Of a DNA stretch of 64,000 nucleotides, positions 22,880 through 34,640 are shown one piece after another; position 1 is the stretch's first letter, and every line of letters begins with the position of its first letter. Under the pieces are notes generated by a model, which saw only the letters and a list, made by a program, of their open reading frames with translations, ran no database searches and was not told the DNA's origin. The DNA lies in the NCBI RefSeq assembly GCF_040939455.1, contig NC_134116.1:70697900-70761899 (forward strand), in the 5' to 3' direction. The stretch is from Microcebus murinus. Its lineage: Eukaryota; Chordata; Mammalia; Primates; Cheirogaleidae. The position numbers were made by a program, and so were the translations under genes.

Positions 22880-23900
22880 TTCCGAGTGCACTATGAGGCA
22901 CATTATTTCAGAGTCACAGAGCAGAAAGGCTCACAGACAAAATTAAAATACTTGAATCACATGGTTTATTGAATCAATTTAAAACACACAAGGTGAAGCA
23001 AGGGTAAGGAGATTGGGTGAGTTAACATTCTTAGATTAGGGTACAAATAGATCAAAAGAATGCAATACCTGACACCTAAGTATCATAATGTTCATATATC
23101 TTATCACTCTGTCTTCTTGCTGATGGTGTGCAAACAAAGAGAAGTTGAAAGACATTAGTTTTTCTTGTCAATGGTGTGATTATGAGGACCACAGTTAAAG
23201 TTTGAGCTACAGGTTCATAAACCAAGTCCTGAGCCAGTGATACTTGCTTGTTCTACCTGAGTATACACATATGCCAGAATGAGACCATAGTGGATGTCAT
23301 CAATGGGTGGCTGAATTTGGGGGCAATGTAGCTGTCATCCTAGAGGTGGCATAATTTGGTTTTTCCATCATATCTATCTTTAAACAATACTCTTTTTGCT
23401 CCATCATATTTTTAGTTTGCTGATCAATAATTGGTATGCCTTACAGCTTACTAACTTATGTCTATATTTCACATATCCCATGGATTCCACCTATGTCTCA
23501 CAAGTTACTTGTTCACTTATTATCTATAGTGTGAACGAAAGTTCTTCGAACAGGAATGTGGAGGAAAGAGACTTTGTTCCAATGAACATTTTGTAAATTG
23601 GGGACACTCAGTCTTCAGTGTAAAAGGAAGGAGTAGGCTTCTGGAGAGCAAAGAGAGGCTTCTTTATGGTGAAAGTTACTGTCCAGGTTCCCAGTCAGGT
23701 CCGTTTATGCAAATGAAGGACCAAAATTCAGTTCTGAGTGGCGGATGCAGCTGAGTCCTGATTGGCTGGGACAGGTGAGCTCGGATTGCTTGGTTTCTAA
23801 GCCCCAAACCAGAAGTGTCCTCCAGATGTATCTTTCAAATGGCCAGCGGGAGCTGGGGTGGTTTCTGGCAGTAGTTTATCTTGGCACATACGACAGAAAC
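22880..23900 (-). repeat. Probable ERV LTR (antisense)
   Basis: A reversed AATAAA lies in 'catggtttattgaatc' near 22962. The right part has LTR-like text ('aaattggggacactcagtct', 'gcaaatgaaggaccaaaatt', 'cctgattggctgggacaggt' with an inverted CCAAT box). The class and exact ends are not clear. Some of 23000-23560 may be other sequence. Confidence 0.45.
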
Positions 23901-24394
23901 TGGTTTGGCTTGATTGCAGAAAGAGAGGTCCCCTGATACTTTGACAATTTTTTTGAGAACACCGGAGTATGTGACCGCTCCCTCATCCAGCCGTGGCCAC
24001 CTGGTTCTAACTCTGAGCACCTCAGTTAGCCAGGAGGAGTCATTTTTGTCTGTTAGCCTGAGGCATGCTTTAACAATACTTAACACATTCTTTGGGTTTT
24101 GCCTATTTCTTACGATTTTTGCAAAATATGCCTACCAATTCTTGTTCAGTCCATCTTGTTTCTTTTCTGGTCATCTATAACAGATTTGAGTATTCTTAAA
24201 CAATACAGAAAATGCACATTATTAGACCTTGTTCTTGAATTCCAATCCCTTGTTCCACGTGGTACTAAGCCTCAATTTGAATAGTTCTACACTGAACTTA
24301 ATGTCTTGCTCTCTAAAAGTTTTCTTGGTTATTCTCTATAGCGGTTAATGGCATGAATTTCCACCCCAATCTTAACATTCTCTTCACCTCTTCC
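23901..24394. other. No recognised feature
   Basis: No gene or named repeat. Small overlapping frames on both strands (23835-24284) share no motif with known families. Confidence 0.35.
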
Positions 24395-24916
24395 CTCTCT
24401 TTATCAGAATCACCAAAGCCTATTGATTTTACCTCAGAAATACCTGTTCAGCCTTTTAGCTTCTCCCCTTTTCTACTGCTATAGTTTTAGTCCCAGCCCT
24501 CCATACTTTCTCTATGGGACTATGAAAATGACGTATTAATTGGCTTACCTATTATGGGACTCTTCTCCTTGCTGCCTGTTATTTTTCTGCAGTAGAGTCG
24601 GATTCCTTACTCCCTGTCCACAGCTAGCTATCCCAATCCCTCTCCTTGGATTACTTGCCATTTCTCCTAAAAGTGATGCATATTTATGGATGTGAGCATT
24701 GGCATATGTCCTTTTTTAAAGAAAATTAAAATAATTATAGATCCATCAGAAGTTGCACAAGTGGCATAGAGAGGTCTGTGTACCCTTCATCCAGCTTCCC
24801 TCAGGTACCTGCTCTTTTTATGTTTAGAATACCCACCCCCTTAATGTCCTGTTATATTTTTAATTATCCTTTAAGATCCAGCTTCAGTGCATATCCCGAC
24901 CCGCAGGATCAGTTTT
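24395..24916 (+). repeat. L2 LINE, part left of an ERV LTR insertion
   Basis: 'agcctattgattttacctca', 'actgctatagttttagtccc', 'gcctgttatttttctgcag' and, near the LTR, 'atcctttaagatccagcttc' follow sense L2 3' text. The L2 tail resumes at 25341 beyond the LTR. The part from about 24680 to 24840 is less certain. Confidence 0.55.
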
Positions 24917-25340
24917 TAGTGGGGTCCTCGGAGGAGGGAGTGGGACCTGGGAAAGGCATAAGACACAAAAAATGGAGACAAGACAGGAGTCTGATCAAGT
25001 CTCGTTTATTAGGAACAGAGTTCAGACTTATATGCCAGTAGCTCGGCAGGTTTCTCCGAGAGGCAAAGGAAAACTGTATAAGGAAGGCAGTAAAGGGTCT
25101 GGGGGCAAGAGGCAAAGGATAACTGTATAAAGAAGGCAGTAAAGGGTCTGGGGGCTAAGTCATGCCGGAGGAACAGAAAGTATGCACTTTCTGTCTCCTG
25201 ATCATGACCAGGCATCCATCCCAGGCTGGCTATGTGAGGTTGTGGCAGCCATCAGGAGCTGCGGCTCCGGACAAGTGCATAAAGTTTTCCAGACTTCTTC
25301 CACCAGTGCTGAGTTAATCACTTCCCCTTTAATGTTGACA
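24917..25340 (-). mobile_element. Solo ERV LTR (antisense) inserted in L2
   Basis: A 424-bp unit. On the minus strand it begins 'TGTCAACATTAAAGGGG' and ends near '...GAGGACCCCACTA', with the poly(A) signal AATAAA as TTTATT at 25005-25010. L2 3' text is interrupted by it on both sides, with short T runs at each border. A 49-bp segment is duplicated in tandem at 25059-25156. It looks less decayed than the MaLR LTRs. The class is probably ERV1 or ERV2, unproven. No retroviral gene is present. Confidence 0.65.
25059..25156. repeat. 49-bp tandem duplication inside the LTR
   Basis: Copies at 25059-25107 and 25108-25156 differ at three positions. The unit starts 'agaggcaaagga' and ends 'gggtctgggggc'. 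In the two minus frames it encodes matching peptides, an artefact of the duplication. Confidence 0.92.
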
Positions 25341-25490
25341 TTTTCCCACAGGGACTCATAACTATCTTCTCTGACAATCCATGCTCACCTTGAAGAAAAA
25401 GTCTATGTTTTATTTATCTTTGCGCCCCTAGGACCTAACTCAAAGCATAGCACATGTTAAGTGCTCAATAAAGAAAGGTGAATTTAATGT
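25341..25490 (+). repeat. L2 LINE tail, right of the ERV LTR
   Basis: 'atgctcaccttgaagaaaaa', 'gtctatgttttatttatctt', 'tgcgcccctaggacctaact' and 'aagtgctcaataaagaaagg' are the terminal L2 phrases. Confidence 0.75.
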
Positions 25491-28237
25491 AAACTATACT
25501 CCATTTCTAGAAAATGGAATGTTAAAATATAATTGTATGAGAGATGCATTTAGCAGGTGATGTTTTAACCAGGGGTATTATTACAGATCCCTTCCAACAT
25601 GCTCTTTCTTAGAGAAATCTACAATATAATTCAACTTTCAAAAAATATTCATGATTATGTTCATGAACTTACCTACTGAGTAATGTTAAATAAATGTGAA
25701 ACATCTATCCATATGAAAAGTCCCAATCTAAAATATGGAATCAGTTTTATTCTCTGTGTTTATTATTCCAAATATTTAATAATACTATCACTCCTGGGAT
25801 TGGGGATTCTGACCTGATACTCTATTGACTCATCTGGTAGAAAAGTTGCATGTGATCGGAAAGCACAGGCTCTGTGTATGAACCAGGGGGCTCCATGGAT
25901 GCATTGGCTGGGCCTGGTCCTACCTCAGCATCTCCTAAGCTTCTCACTTGTGCCCTTGGTCAAGACCTCTGATCACCCAACTGGCCACTCTAGCCATCAA
26001 TCCACCTGAGGGAGGCACCTGGTCACAGGGCTGTAGCTGGTACCCATCGTGAGAACTTTGCTGCCCTGGGACAGTGACCATAACACTTCCTTGCTTGTGT
26101 CCATCCTTATCCCACACCTTGCCACTGCTGCATAGAGGTTGTGACAGAAATAGTGATTCCCAGTGACCACATTCTTCAAAAGTGTTTTTATTAACAGCTT
26201 TTTTTTTTTTAAATAAAAAGCAACATGTTGACATTGTGGATGTTAAAACTGTGATGGCAGGACAGGGAGGAAGATGATGAAGGCAAGACCGTGATGCCAT
26301 GGAGGAAGTAGGTAGCCATGGTGCCTTTCACGTGTATGCTCACTGCTTTAGCTGCCACTGGCGAAGTCCCACCACCACTACCAGGCCAGTCTGCCCTGGG
26401 TTTCTTCACCACATCTGAGCACCTGGTTGTACCTCTGGACTCTGTGGAGCCACATCCTGTCCCTTTGACTCTCAAGCTTCTGTACAGTCTCATAAGTTTC
26501 CTTGTCAAAATGCCCCATTGAATTCTTTTTTGTGGAAGATTCAACCTAATCCCAGAAGCTGATTGGGACTATTTGCCATCCTGTCCTTTCTCTCTCTTTC
26601 CCTCTTCTTTTTTCCTCTTTGGACTCTTTAAGTTTCTTGTCCCCCAAGGCCCCTGTACAGACTTTTCTTACTTCCATTAATCCAAATACTAATAGCCTCC
26701 ATGCACATCGGTCTTGCAATTCAAGGGTAGGCTTAGCTAGGAGATCCTGCAGCAGTGAAATTGGATATAGGGTTGTTATTCCCGTGATCATGACCCTGTT
26801 ATGAACAATATCATATTCTGAGTATTTATTAATATTCAGCTTCCTTTTGACTTTGGTTTCTCATTAAATAAAAAAAAAAAGGAAAGTTTCTTTTTTTGGT
26901 TTATTTTGGCAGTGATGGTGGGGAGTGAAGTAGTCCTTCGCCTGCGAATTAGAAACAAAGAAGAATCAGACTTTATGTCCTCCTGGTGACCTCACTAGCA
27001 ACTGGTGCTCAGAAACTATCGCAAAGGGATTTCTACATGTGGGCACTGAAATTACTTTTCTCTTCCTGGCACCTTGGCAGTGAAAGCAAGGACTTTTCAT
27101 TGGTTTAGGGACAACAGTAAGAACGGATGGAGTGAGTGACACAGCACTCTGATTCTTGGCAATGCTTGATGTTGAAGGAGCAGTGGGAAATAACTCTCAA
27201 GTGGGGCTTAGGAGGAAATGTAAAGGACTCCTTTTCTGCAGGGTCAAACATCTCTATGCCCAGTAACTCATCCAAAACAACAGGGCTGGAGGGAGACAAG
27301 GACTGCCACTCAGCACTTGCTGTTCTGTTCTATGGAAGAACTTATAAGAATGGTGATTGGTGTAATAGAATAGTTCATTAAGGTAAAATTAAATGGCCAG
27401 GAAAGTAAGTTAGCAGTTTGGAACTATTTCAGTAAAAAAAAGTATTTTGTAATACGATGTTTTAGAATTCATGGACTAATTCACCACAAGCAGTGACAAA
27501 TGCATGTGGTAACGGATGTCCTAACCACCCTGATTTGACTATTAGACAATGTATATCTGTATTAAAACACCAAATTTTACATTATGTACAATTAAAATGT
27601 GTCAAAAAGAACTCATAGGCTAAATAAGATTATCTTGATTATCTATAGATAACATATCAATGAAGAATTTTAGAAAATAATAAGTGTTTTTTCTATAGAA
27701 GCCTTTTCCTCACCTGATCCTATATGAAGTTAGTACCCTAAACTGATTATAAAAGTACAGCAGTAAAAGAGTTTTCATCTGAAGAAATAATGTAAATCAT
27801 GTAAAGTATTAATTTTTTGTTCTTCAGAGAGGTTGTTTTTGGTCAAACATCATGCAGGTGTAGTTACTGCATCTTAGATGGCATCATTCTTTCATTAATT
27901 TGACTATTTTTGGCCACCTGGTTTCCTCTCTATTTATGAGTAATAACACATCTTGCTCTACACACGTGTAAAATCTTCTCTTCAGAATCAATACATTTAA
28001 AATGAAAAAAACCAAGAAGAAAAATATAATCTGGACATTTTGTTTCTGTATTCCTAATTAGGTTCTTAAAACTACAATATATATTTTGACATTAGACAAA
28101 ATGATCTGTTAGTTTCATTAAAATATCTAATTCAACATTTACATTAATTGATTACCAGTGTTATGGTGGTAGGTTTCTCCGAACCCCAAAGCTGATAATT
28201 ACCTCTGTAGAAGAAAGGACTCTGAGATACTTTAGAC
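25491..28237. other. About 2.7 kb unassigned
   Basis: No gene or named repeat. 25900-26800 is GC-richer and holds open frames on both strands (up to 118 residues at 25944-26300 minus and 111 at 26209-26544 minus), but they overlap one another and show no domain. A T run at 26196-26207 is followed by 'aaataaaaag'. 26900-27400 is also high-complexity. It could include an unrecognised old retrocopy. Confidence 0.35.
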
Positions 28238-28563
28238 CAGTATTGCCCAGTAGAAACACAATATGAGCCTCCCATATAATTTAAAATCTTTGAGTAGTTA
28301 TGTTTAAAAAGCTAAAAGAGGGTATGTTGATTTTAATGGTGTATTTTATTTAACACAGTGTATCTAAAACATTATCATTTCAACATGATAATCAAAATGT
28401 AAGAAATTGAAATATTTTACATTCTTTTTTATTGTACTAAGTCTTTAATATCCAGAGTAATGTATTTTATACTGTATCAATTTGGGCTAGCCACATTTCA
28501 AGTGCTCGATAGCATTTGAAATCACATGTGATGAGTAGTTGCTGTACTAGATAACACACACTG
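28238..28563 (+). mobile_element. hAT-Charlie MITE (MER type)
   Basis: Begins 'cagtattgcccagtagaaac' and ends 'actagataacacacactg'. In between, 'tattttatttaacacagtgt', 'attatcatttcaacatgata' and 'gctagccacatttcaagtgc' are typical of a non-autonomous hAT family with cagtgctgtcc-type ends. No transposase. Confidence 0.7.
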
Positions 28564-29737
28564 CTCTAAAAGATAACAAGTACAATAAAATTAGCACATG
28601 TTCTAAATATATATATAACTATATATATAATTTTCAAACATTTTATACTTCCAACAATATCAGGTTTTCTGACCATAAATATTTTGTTTTTTTACTAGAT
28701 TGTGGAATCTCACAGGTACTAAGACAAGCATATTAGAGATGATTTATTAGATGAGGGTATTTAAAGTTAGTTTAATTTAAAAGTCATCTAAAAGTATAGG
28801 CACAACTTCTTTTTCATTTGTAGACTTATGCAAATGTATCAATTGTGCTTCTGTCCTTTTTTAATTTTGATCAGTAGCTATTTTTTCAAAGTCTTCATCA
28901 TTTCTTAATGGCCTGAGTCTTTACTTAATTTTTCTCATTAATAATATATTGAATGAATGAATTCAAGAGCTCAGCAATTTTAGGGCCAATATTACAGTCT
29001 TTTCACTGTTAGTTAGGTGCTCACTGTTCTGATACATGTGGTTTTTAATTTACATTTAGACACACAATCATTTGCTTTTCACTTGATTATTGACTGCTAT
29101 TGAGATAAACGCAGCATATTCTTTATTAATGTCTCAATTTTTCCTTCCATTTAAAATTCTGTTTAAGTTAAATTCACCTTTCAAGAGTCAGACTGGCTCC
29201 TATCTTAAAACTTCTGCTAAAATAGACCTATAATATTCTTGAACTTAACACAGTGGTGTTTTCTTTAACTAAAACTATTCTTTAACTAAACTATTTTAGT
29301 TAAAGACAACACTATTTTCTTTAATAGTGACAGAAAATAACTGTTGTAAGTGACATGTGAGGTCGGAGAGTGAACGTGGATTTCATGGGTTGTGAGACCA
29401 GAATGTGGAAATCAGTCTCTAACTTATGAGTTTTCTCCACTCACCTTTGCGATGTACTAATTCTTGGGGAGAGATAACATGTTTTTCATGAAAAAGGGCC
29501 CTGAGGTTAAGTGACACCCAAGTGTAATTACTAGGGAGAGAAGTGAAGAGACATTAAAAAATTTTAAATAGTTCTTTAACAGAAAATAGTATGTTTAGAT
29601 AAACTTAAATTAGGAGATAGAATGTATTCATACATAGATGTGAACAAACTGCCATATGGAAATAAGAAAAAGTGGTATCTGAAATCAGTTCAGTTCGTCA
29701 GAGTTCCTGTGGGTACCAAGACCGCCATGTTTAAAGA
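28564..29737. other. AT-rich, unassigned; contains a hairpin
   Basis: No gene. Notable only for a near-perfect hairpin at 29257-29312 and a short TA repeat near 28608-28630. Confidence 0.45.
29257..29312. repeat. Inverted repeat with 19-bp arms
   Basis: 'gtgttttctttaactaaaa' is matched, at 18 of 19 positions, by the reverse complement of 'ttttagttaaagacaacac' downstream. The loop contains a further direct copy of 'ttctttaactaaa'. Confidence 0.85.
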
Positions 29738-29958
29738 CAGGAGCCAGCAACCTTTTCCTGTAAAGGGCCAGACAGTAAATATTTCAGGCTTTGTGGGCCA
29801 TATAGTCTCTGTCAGATCTGCTCAACTCTGCCATTGTAACTTGAAAAGAAGCCATGGACAATACATTGATGAATGAACATGGCTGTGTTCTAAAACCGTA
29901 TTTACAAGCACAGGCTGTTAGTGGGAATTGGCCCACAGGGCACAGTTCACCAACCCTG
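29738..29958 (+). mobile_element. hAT-Charlie MITE, complete
   Basis: Reads 'caggagccagcaaccttttc', 'tgtaaagggccagacagtaa', 'ggctttgtgggccatatagt', 'ctcaactctgccattgtaac' and ends 'cagttcaccaaccctg', the full course of a well-known ~220-bp MER family. Flanking 8-mers (tttaaaga / atagaaga) match at five positions, consistent with a decayed 8-bp target repeat. Confidence 0.85.
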
Positions 29959-30148
29959 ATAGAAGAAATAGACCTTAAAGGTTTGTTTCCTAGCTGCATC
30001 ACTACCTTCACCTTCTGTCACTTGGAAATATCCACACAGTACAAATGACTGTCCCCTGAATCATGTCACATTTCCTACAAGGAGGCATGAATTTATTATG
30101 CATGTTCCTATACCCAGGGTAACTATTTTATTAGGTAACATTTGTATT

Positions 30149-30169
30149 TGGTTTCTCTAAGAGAAACCA
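30149..30169. repeat. 21-bp near-perfect palindrome
   Basis: 'tggtttctct' and its exact reverse complement are separated by a single A. Confidence 0.9.
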
Positions 30170-30378
30170 GAATAATAATGGCTTAAACAAGATAGAAAAT
30201 AATTTCTGTTGCACAGAACTTCCCAAGTGTAAACAGTCTAGGGATAATGTGGTGAGTCGGGGTATGATATCATCTTCACACCCTTCACTGCTCACCACCA
30301 CCCTGTCAGCCTCAGAACCAGCAGAAGGAGGAAAAGGGAGAGGGGAAGGTATGTCCCTTCTCTTTAGGAGTGTCTCTG
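30170..30378 (-). repeat. Possible ERVL-like repeat fragment
   Basis: 'taatggcttaaacaagatag', 'aatttctgttgcacagaact' and 'gtaaacagtctagggataat' resemble an ancient antisense repeat with 'tttatttct' near its border. Family uncertain. Confidence 0.35.
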
Positions 30379-30457
30379 CCAAAAGACTCTGCCCTTCTCC
30401 CTCTAGAAGAGCAAGTGACAAAAAGCAGATTAATAGAAGAAAAGGCACACAAAATTT

Positions 30458-30791
<334 letters not shown>

Positions 30792-31287
30792 ACAAAATTT
30801 GTTTTAATGTGTGTAAGTATTGCATGAGAATGATTACCCCACAACCCCTGTGAGGTACAGATGCTTATATACCCTTCTTTTAGGGGGTGGGAAGGAAGGT
30901 GGGGGAAATGAGGCAATCTGAAGGGCAAAGTGATTTTTAGGGGGAAATAAATGGACTCAGGGAACAGACAAAGGCCTGGGTCCCTGGGACATAGTCTGTC
31001 TGGCGAGCAGAGCAGACAATAGCTGTAAAGTGATTCTCTTTCAAATACTGAACAGGACTGAAATAGAGACAATGGCTTGTGACAAAAGTCTGTCCAGGTG
31101 TATTAACAGACTTCAGTTCTTTCTTCCTGTGATATGAGTTAAGTTAATGAAAGCTCAGGGAAGGAGCTAGAGGAGGTAATTGTGTTCTTCTCTGGTGGGT
31201 CTGGACTTTAGGTGGATAAAGGAACTTCAGAGAACAGCTTCATCCTGTGTTTTTGGAGAGACAGAGGATTAAAAGATGAGTGTGTGT

Positions 31288-31317
31288 GGGGAGGTGGGGG
31301 GGAGTGGGGGTGGGGGG
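31288..31317 (+). other. G-quadruplex-prone tract
   Basis: Four G runs of 4, 6, 5 and 6 bases separated by spacers of 4, 3 and 1 bases. This meets the usual G3+N1-7 rule with room to spare. Confidence 0.85.
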
Positions 31318-31605
31318 AAGGTCAGAGAGACCTTGAGCCTGTGTCTTAGGCCAGCGTGTCAAAGCGCCATATTTTGGGTATCAGTTTCTGAGCCCCAACA
31401 AGAGCACAACCTGGAAGCTGTTTCACGTCCCTTCTGCTCACATCCAGTTGGTCAGCACTTAACCCACAGTCTCATCTATCTGGGAGAGAGGCTGAGAGAT
31501 GGAATACTTATTCTGGACAGCTCTGTAGCCACATCAAATCAGGGCTTCTATCACTATAGAAAAGATGAATGAAAATTGGAAAGCATGTAGCAGTCTCTGT
31601 TGTAA

Positions 31606-32224
31606 CTAACCTTTCTGCTTTAATCTTGTATTTATAAAACAGTAAGGGCTTGAAAGGAGCTACTTACTTTTTAAAGTTATATTTTGTTGTGTTTTATGTG
31701 ACAGATTGTATGCTGTTATTTGGGAATAGATTCTGTTCTAAAGTCATTAGATGTATCTTCAGAAACAAGTAACAAGTATCCACTGCATAGGGATAGAATA
31801 TTGTTTCAGAACTTACCTGGCAAATATCTTGCATACTTCTATACACTGCTGCTCTCTCTTTCTGAGCGCATAGCGGACATTGCCAGTGAATCACAGTGGT
31901 CTTACCCACTGGGGTCAGACTGGGCTGTAGAGTCTTCCACAGCCCGCTGCAGTCAGCCTCTCTCTACCCATCAAATAGAGTGGGCACGCAATCAGTGATT
32001 TACTCGGCCTTGTTGGCTTAAAAGTCTTAGCTGTCTTCTTTTTGTATCTTTGGCACCAATAGTATCGGTAGATGTTGATGTGACAATGTATGAATCAAAT
32101 GTTGTTGGTTTTTTCTTTTGTCTTTTACGTCAACTCTCCTCTCAACTTCTGTCAAATTTTTATCTTGTTCTTATTTCCAGGTCACGACATATATCTCATT
32201 TTTATGCAACTAGCTTTACCCACA
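31606..32224. other. No recognised feature
   Basis: No gene or named repeat. The frames at 31694-31909 and 31720-31998 overlap on opposite strands and carry no motif. Confidence 0.4.
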
Positions 32225-32395
32225 AAACCAAAACTGGGATAATTTTATTCAACCTCTTAATTTTATAAATAGAGAAACCGAAACCCCCCAAAAGGAAGGG
32301 ACTTACCCATGGGCACGTGGCTACATAATGGCGGGACGGACACCAGACTCCTGAACCCTGATTCCGGCTCTAGCCCTCTTACTCTGTCAAGGTCA
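32225..32395 (-). repeat. MIR SINE (antisense)
   Basis: 'aatagagaaaccgaaacccc', 'gggacttacccatgggcac', 'gtggctacataatggcggga' and 'ctgaaccctgattccggctc' match reversed MIR order ('gaggaaactgaggc ... cttgcccaaggtcac ... gctagtaagtggc ... ccaggc'). Confidence 0.75.
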
Positions 32396-32861
32396 AATTG
32401 ATAAGTGACAAGGGTAATTAAAAATTGGCAATAGTTATTACAACAGTTGAGTGAGGTAGATTAATAACTGAAATTTAATTTTTCAAATTTCTGTTTGTTA
32501 TGTTTGTAAACAGCCAACCCACTTGACCTTTTCTCGTACAAAAGAAATGGTATCCTGGGCTATCTTTGCTTCAATATTGGCTAATTCTAGAACTTTTCAG
32601 ATTTTATAAAATGGATTTGACATTGTCAAAAATAGAATTTGAAGTTGGTTTTCTAGGATGTCCTCATTTTGGATAGGCTGTGAATAATGGTGCAGCTGTT
32701 CTTGTAATACCTTGGCATTTTCTGTCTCAGGAAGATGCTTTTATGTGAGATCCAAAGTACTGACTTTTGTAGAATATTTTCCAGATTAACTTATAATAGC
32801 AATTTTGAAATTTTTTTAGTGTATTTTTACCCATGGGTCTATCAGTTTACGTTGATTCTCT
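32396..32861. other. No recognised feature
   Basis: AT-rich; no gene or repeat identified. Confidence 0.4.
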
Positions 32862-33170
32862 TTTTATTTTATTTTATTTGTTCTGAGACACAGTCATACT
32901 CTATTGCCAAGGGTGGAGTGCAGTGGTATAATCATAGCTCACTGCCACCTGCAACTCCTGGCCCCAAGCAATCTTCTTGCCACAGCCTCCTGAGTAGTTG
33001 AGACTACAGGGGCATGCCACCACACCCAGCTAATTTTTAAAATTTTTTATAGAGTTGGGGTCTCACCATGTTGTTCAGGCTGGTCTCAAACTTCTGGCCT
33101 CAAAGGATCCTCCTACCCTGGCCTCCCAAAGTGGTAGGATTACAAGTGTTAGCTGTAGTGCCCAGCTGAT
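32862..33170 (-). mobile_element. Alu SINE, older (AluJ-like), antisense
   Basis: A dimeric Alu read in reverse: T-rich start, 'gagacacagtcatactctat', 'gcagtggtataatcatagct', 'ctcctgagtagttgagacta', 'tctcaccatgttgttcaggc', 'ggcctcccaaagtggtagga'. It lacks the lemur linker motif and has lost most CpGs, so it is older than the copy at 30458-30791. Confidence 0.92.
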
Positions 33171-33351
33171 GTTTACTTTATTCAGATCTCCTTGTTCACC
33201 CAAAATTGCTTGTGCTCTCTCTGGCAAGACTGTGCAGTTTGGTTCTCCTTATGTGCAAATACCTTCTCCACAGGTATGCTACTGAAAACTACTGGACATG
33301 AAAACCTTCATGTACAATAGCCAGGTAAGGTTAGATTATCTCAGGCTTTTA

Positions 33352-33354
33352 AGA

Positions 33355-33405
<51 letters not shown>
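33352..33405. repeat. (TA)n microsatellite
   Basis: Uninterrupted TA repeat broken once by a G near 33391. Confidence 0.97.
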
Positions 33406-34065
33406 AATCTCAGCAAAAATAAGTACAAGAGAGTCTAATTATAGAGCAAGCAAATCTAACTATGGTTTTGACATCTAAGAAAGTATAATCTTTTTTTAAA
33501 AAAATACAGATTTTAAAAGATTGACTAAATCTTCCTATTAAAACTTTAATTGAATCCTCTAAGTATCAAAAATTATGGCACTTTCACATGATAGAGAAAA
33601 TGAGTCTAGTACAACAAACCAAAGGAAATTTTGATAAGGAACATTCCATGAATTAACTATTAATTAGATTCAAAATTTAAAAGATACTGAAGAATTTCCT
33701 TCCTTTCATCTTCCAATTTTGAGGGAAGACCTTGAAAGCACTGAAACTTCATAATTATAACCAAAAGACAGATAATAATTTCAGTATGATATAGCAAAAC
33801 CTTGAGCTCAGTTTCTTTCATCAGACCTTGAGAACTCTGTATCCTCTGAGGCACAGAAAAGGCCAAGCCCTCCTCTCTACTCAAACCAAACTCAGGCAAC
33901 TTCAGGATTGATTGGTCACTATTTGCAGACCCTCCCTGAATTCATGGTATTCACTTTTATTTTGCTACTCCCCTGTTGGCCAGTGTTTGACTTATCTATT
34001 CAAGGCCCTGCTGAATAGGTAAGCAACTACTTACACACATGTGGCTTTAGCAGGTTCATTTATTT
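33406..34065. other. No recognised feature
   Basis: AT-rich; no gene or named repeat. Confidence 0.4.
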
Positions 34066-34440
34066 AGTTCTTTAGGAAGTTCATTTATGTAGCAAACATT
34101 TAATGAGCATCTACTATGAGTTAAGGTAACATGGTACCTAAAGTTGGAAAAGTGAAACTTAAATTCTCAAAGAGTCCACTGTTCAATGTGTGAGACAAAC
34201 AAACATGCCATTAATTTCCATACAATGTGGCCAATTGCTTTGGCAGCAGTGAGTTCTGCCTAAGTATTGATAGAGAAGACAGAGCTGGCTGGAAGGCTGC
34301 CTGACTTCACAACGTTAAATCACAGGCAGAGAATCACAGGCTAAAATATAACATAGGCAAAGGCACAGAGGCATGAAAAAGCATATGCTATTTGGGTTGT
34401 TTAGTGCGGCAGGGGTATACGGTGAGTGGGAGGGTGTGGC
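34066..34440 (-). repeat. L2 LINE tail 1 of 3 (antisense)
   Basis: 'tagcaaacatttaatgagca', 'tctactatgagttaaggtaa', 'tgagacaaacaaacatgcc' and later 'aaaggcacagaggcatgaaa' fit reversed L2. Confidence 0.6.
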
Positions 34441-34447
34441 AGAGGAT

Positions 34448-34640
34448 TCAGTTCAGTAATTCAGCAGATATTAATTGAGTGACTCTGTTTAGCTTGAGCA
34501 GTGTCAGACACTCTTAGGATGCAGAGATGAATTGAGGAGTAGTCCTTGTCTTTGAAGAATTCACAAAGGAGACGTGTGCCACAGATAGATTATAATTGGA
34601 TGAGGGTGGGTAAGTGCAAGAGTAGAAGTGTCAAGTTCAT
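34448..34640 (-). repeat. L2 LINE tail 2 of 3 (antisense)
   Basis: 'aattcagcagatattaattg', 'agtgtcagacactcttagga' and 'gcagagatgaattgaggag' fit the reversed L2 tail. It restarts right after the previous copy. Confidence 0.65.

Noticed and set aside
25009..25215. Two minus frames encoding near-identical peptides
   Set aside because: Explained by the 49-bp tandem duplication inside the LTR; not a repeat protein.
25944..26544. GC-richer segment with frames on both strands, possibly a retrocopied gene
   Set aside because: No protein family could be recognised in any frame, the T/A run is short, and the frames contradict one another. Left as unassigned.
28608..28632. TA-rich patch as a transposon end
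   Set aside because: Too short and lacking any inverted partner or target repeat.
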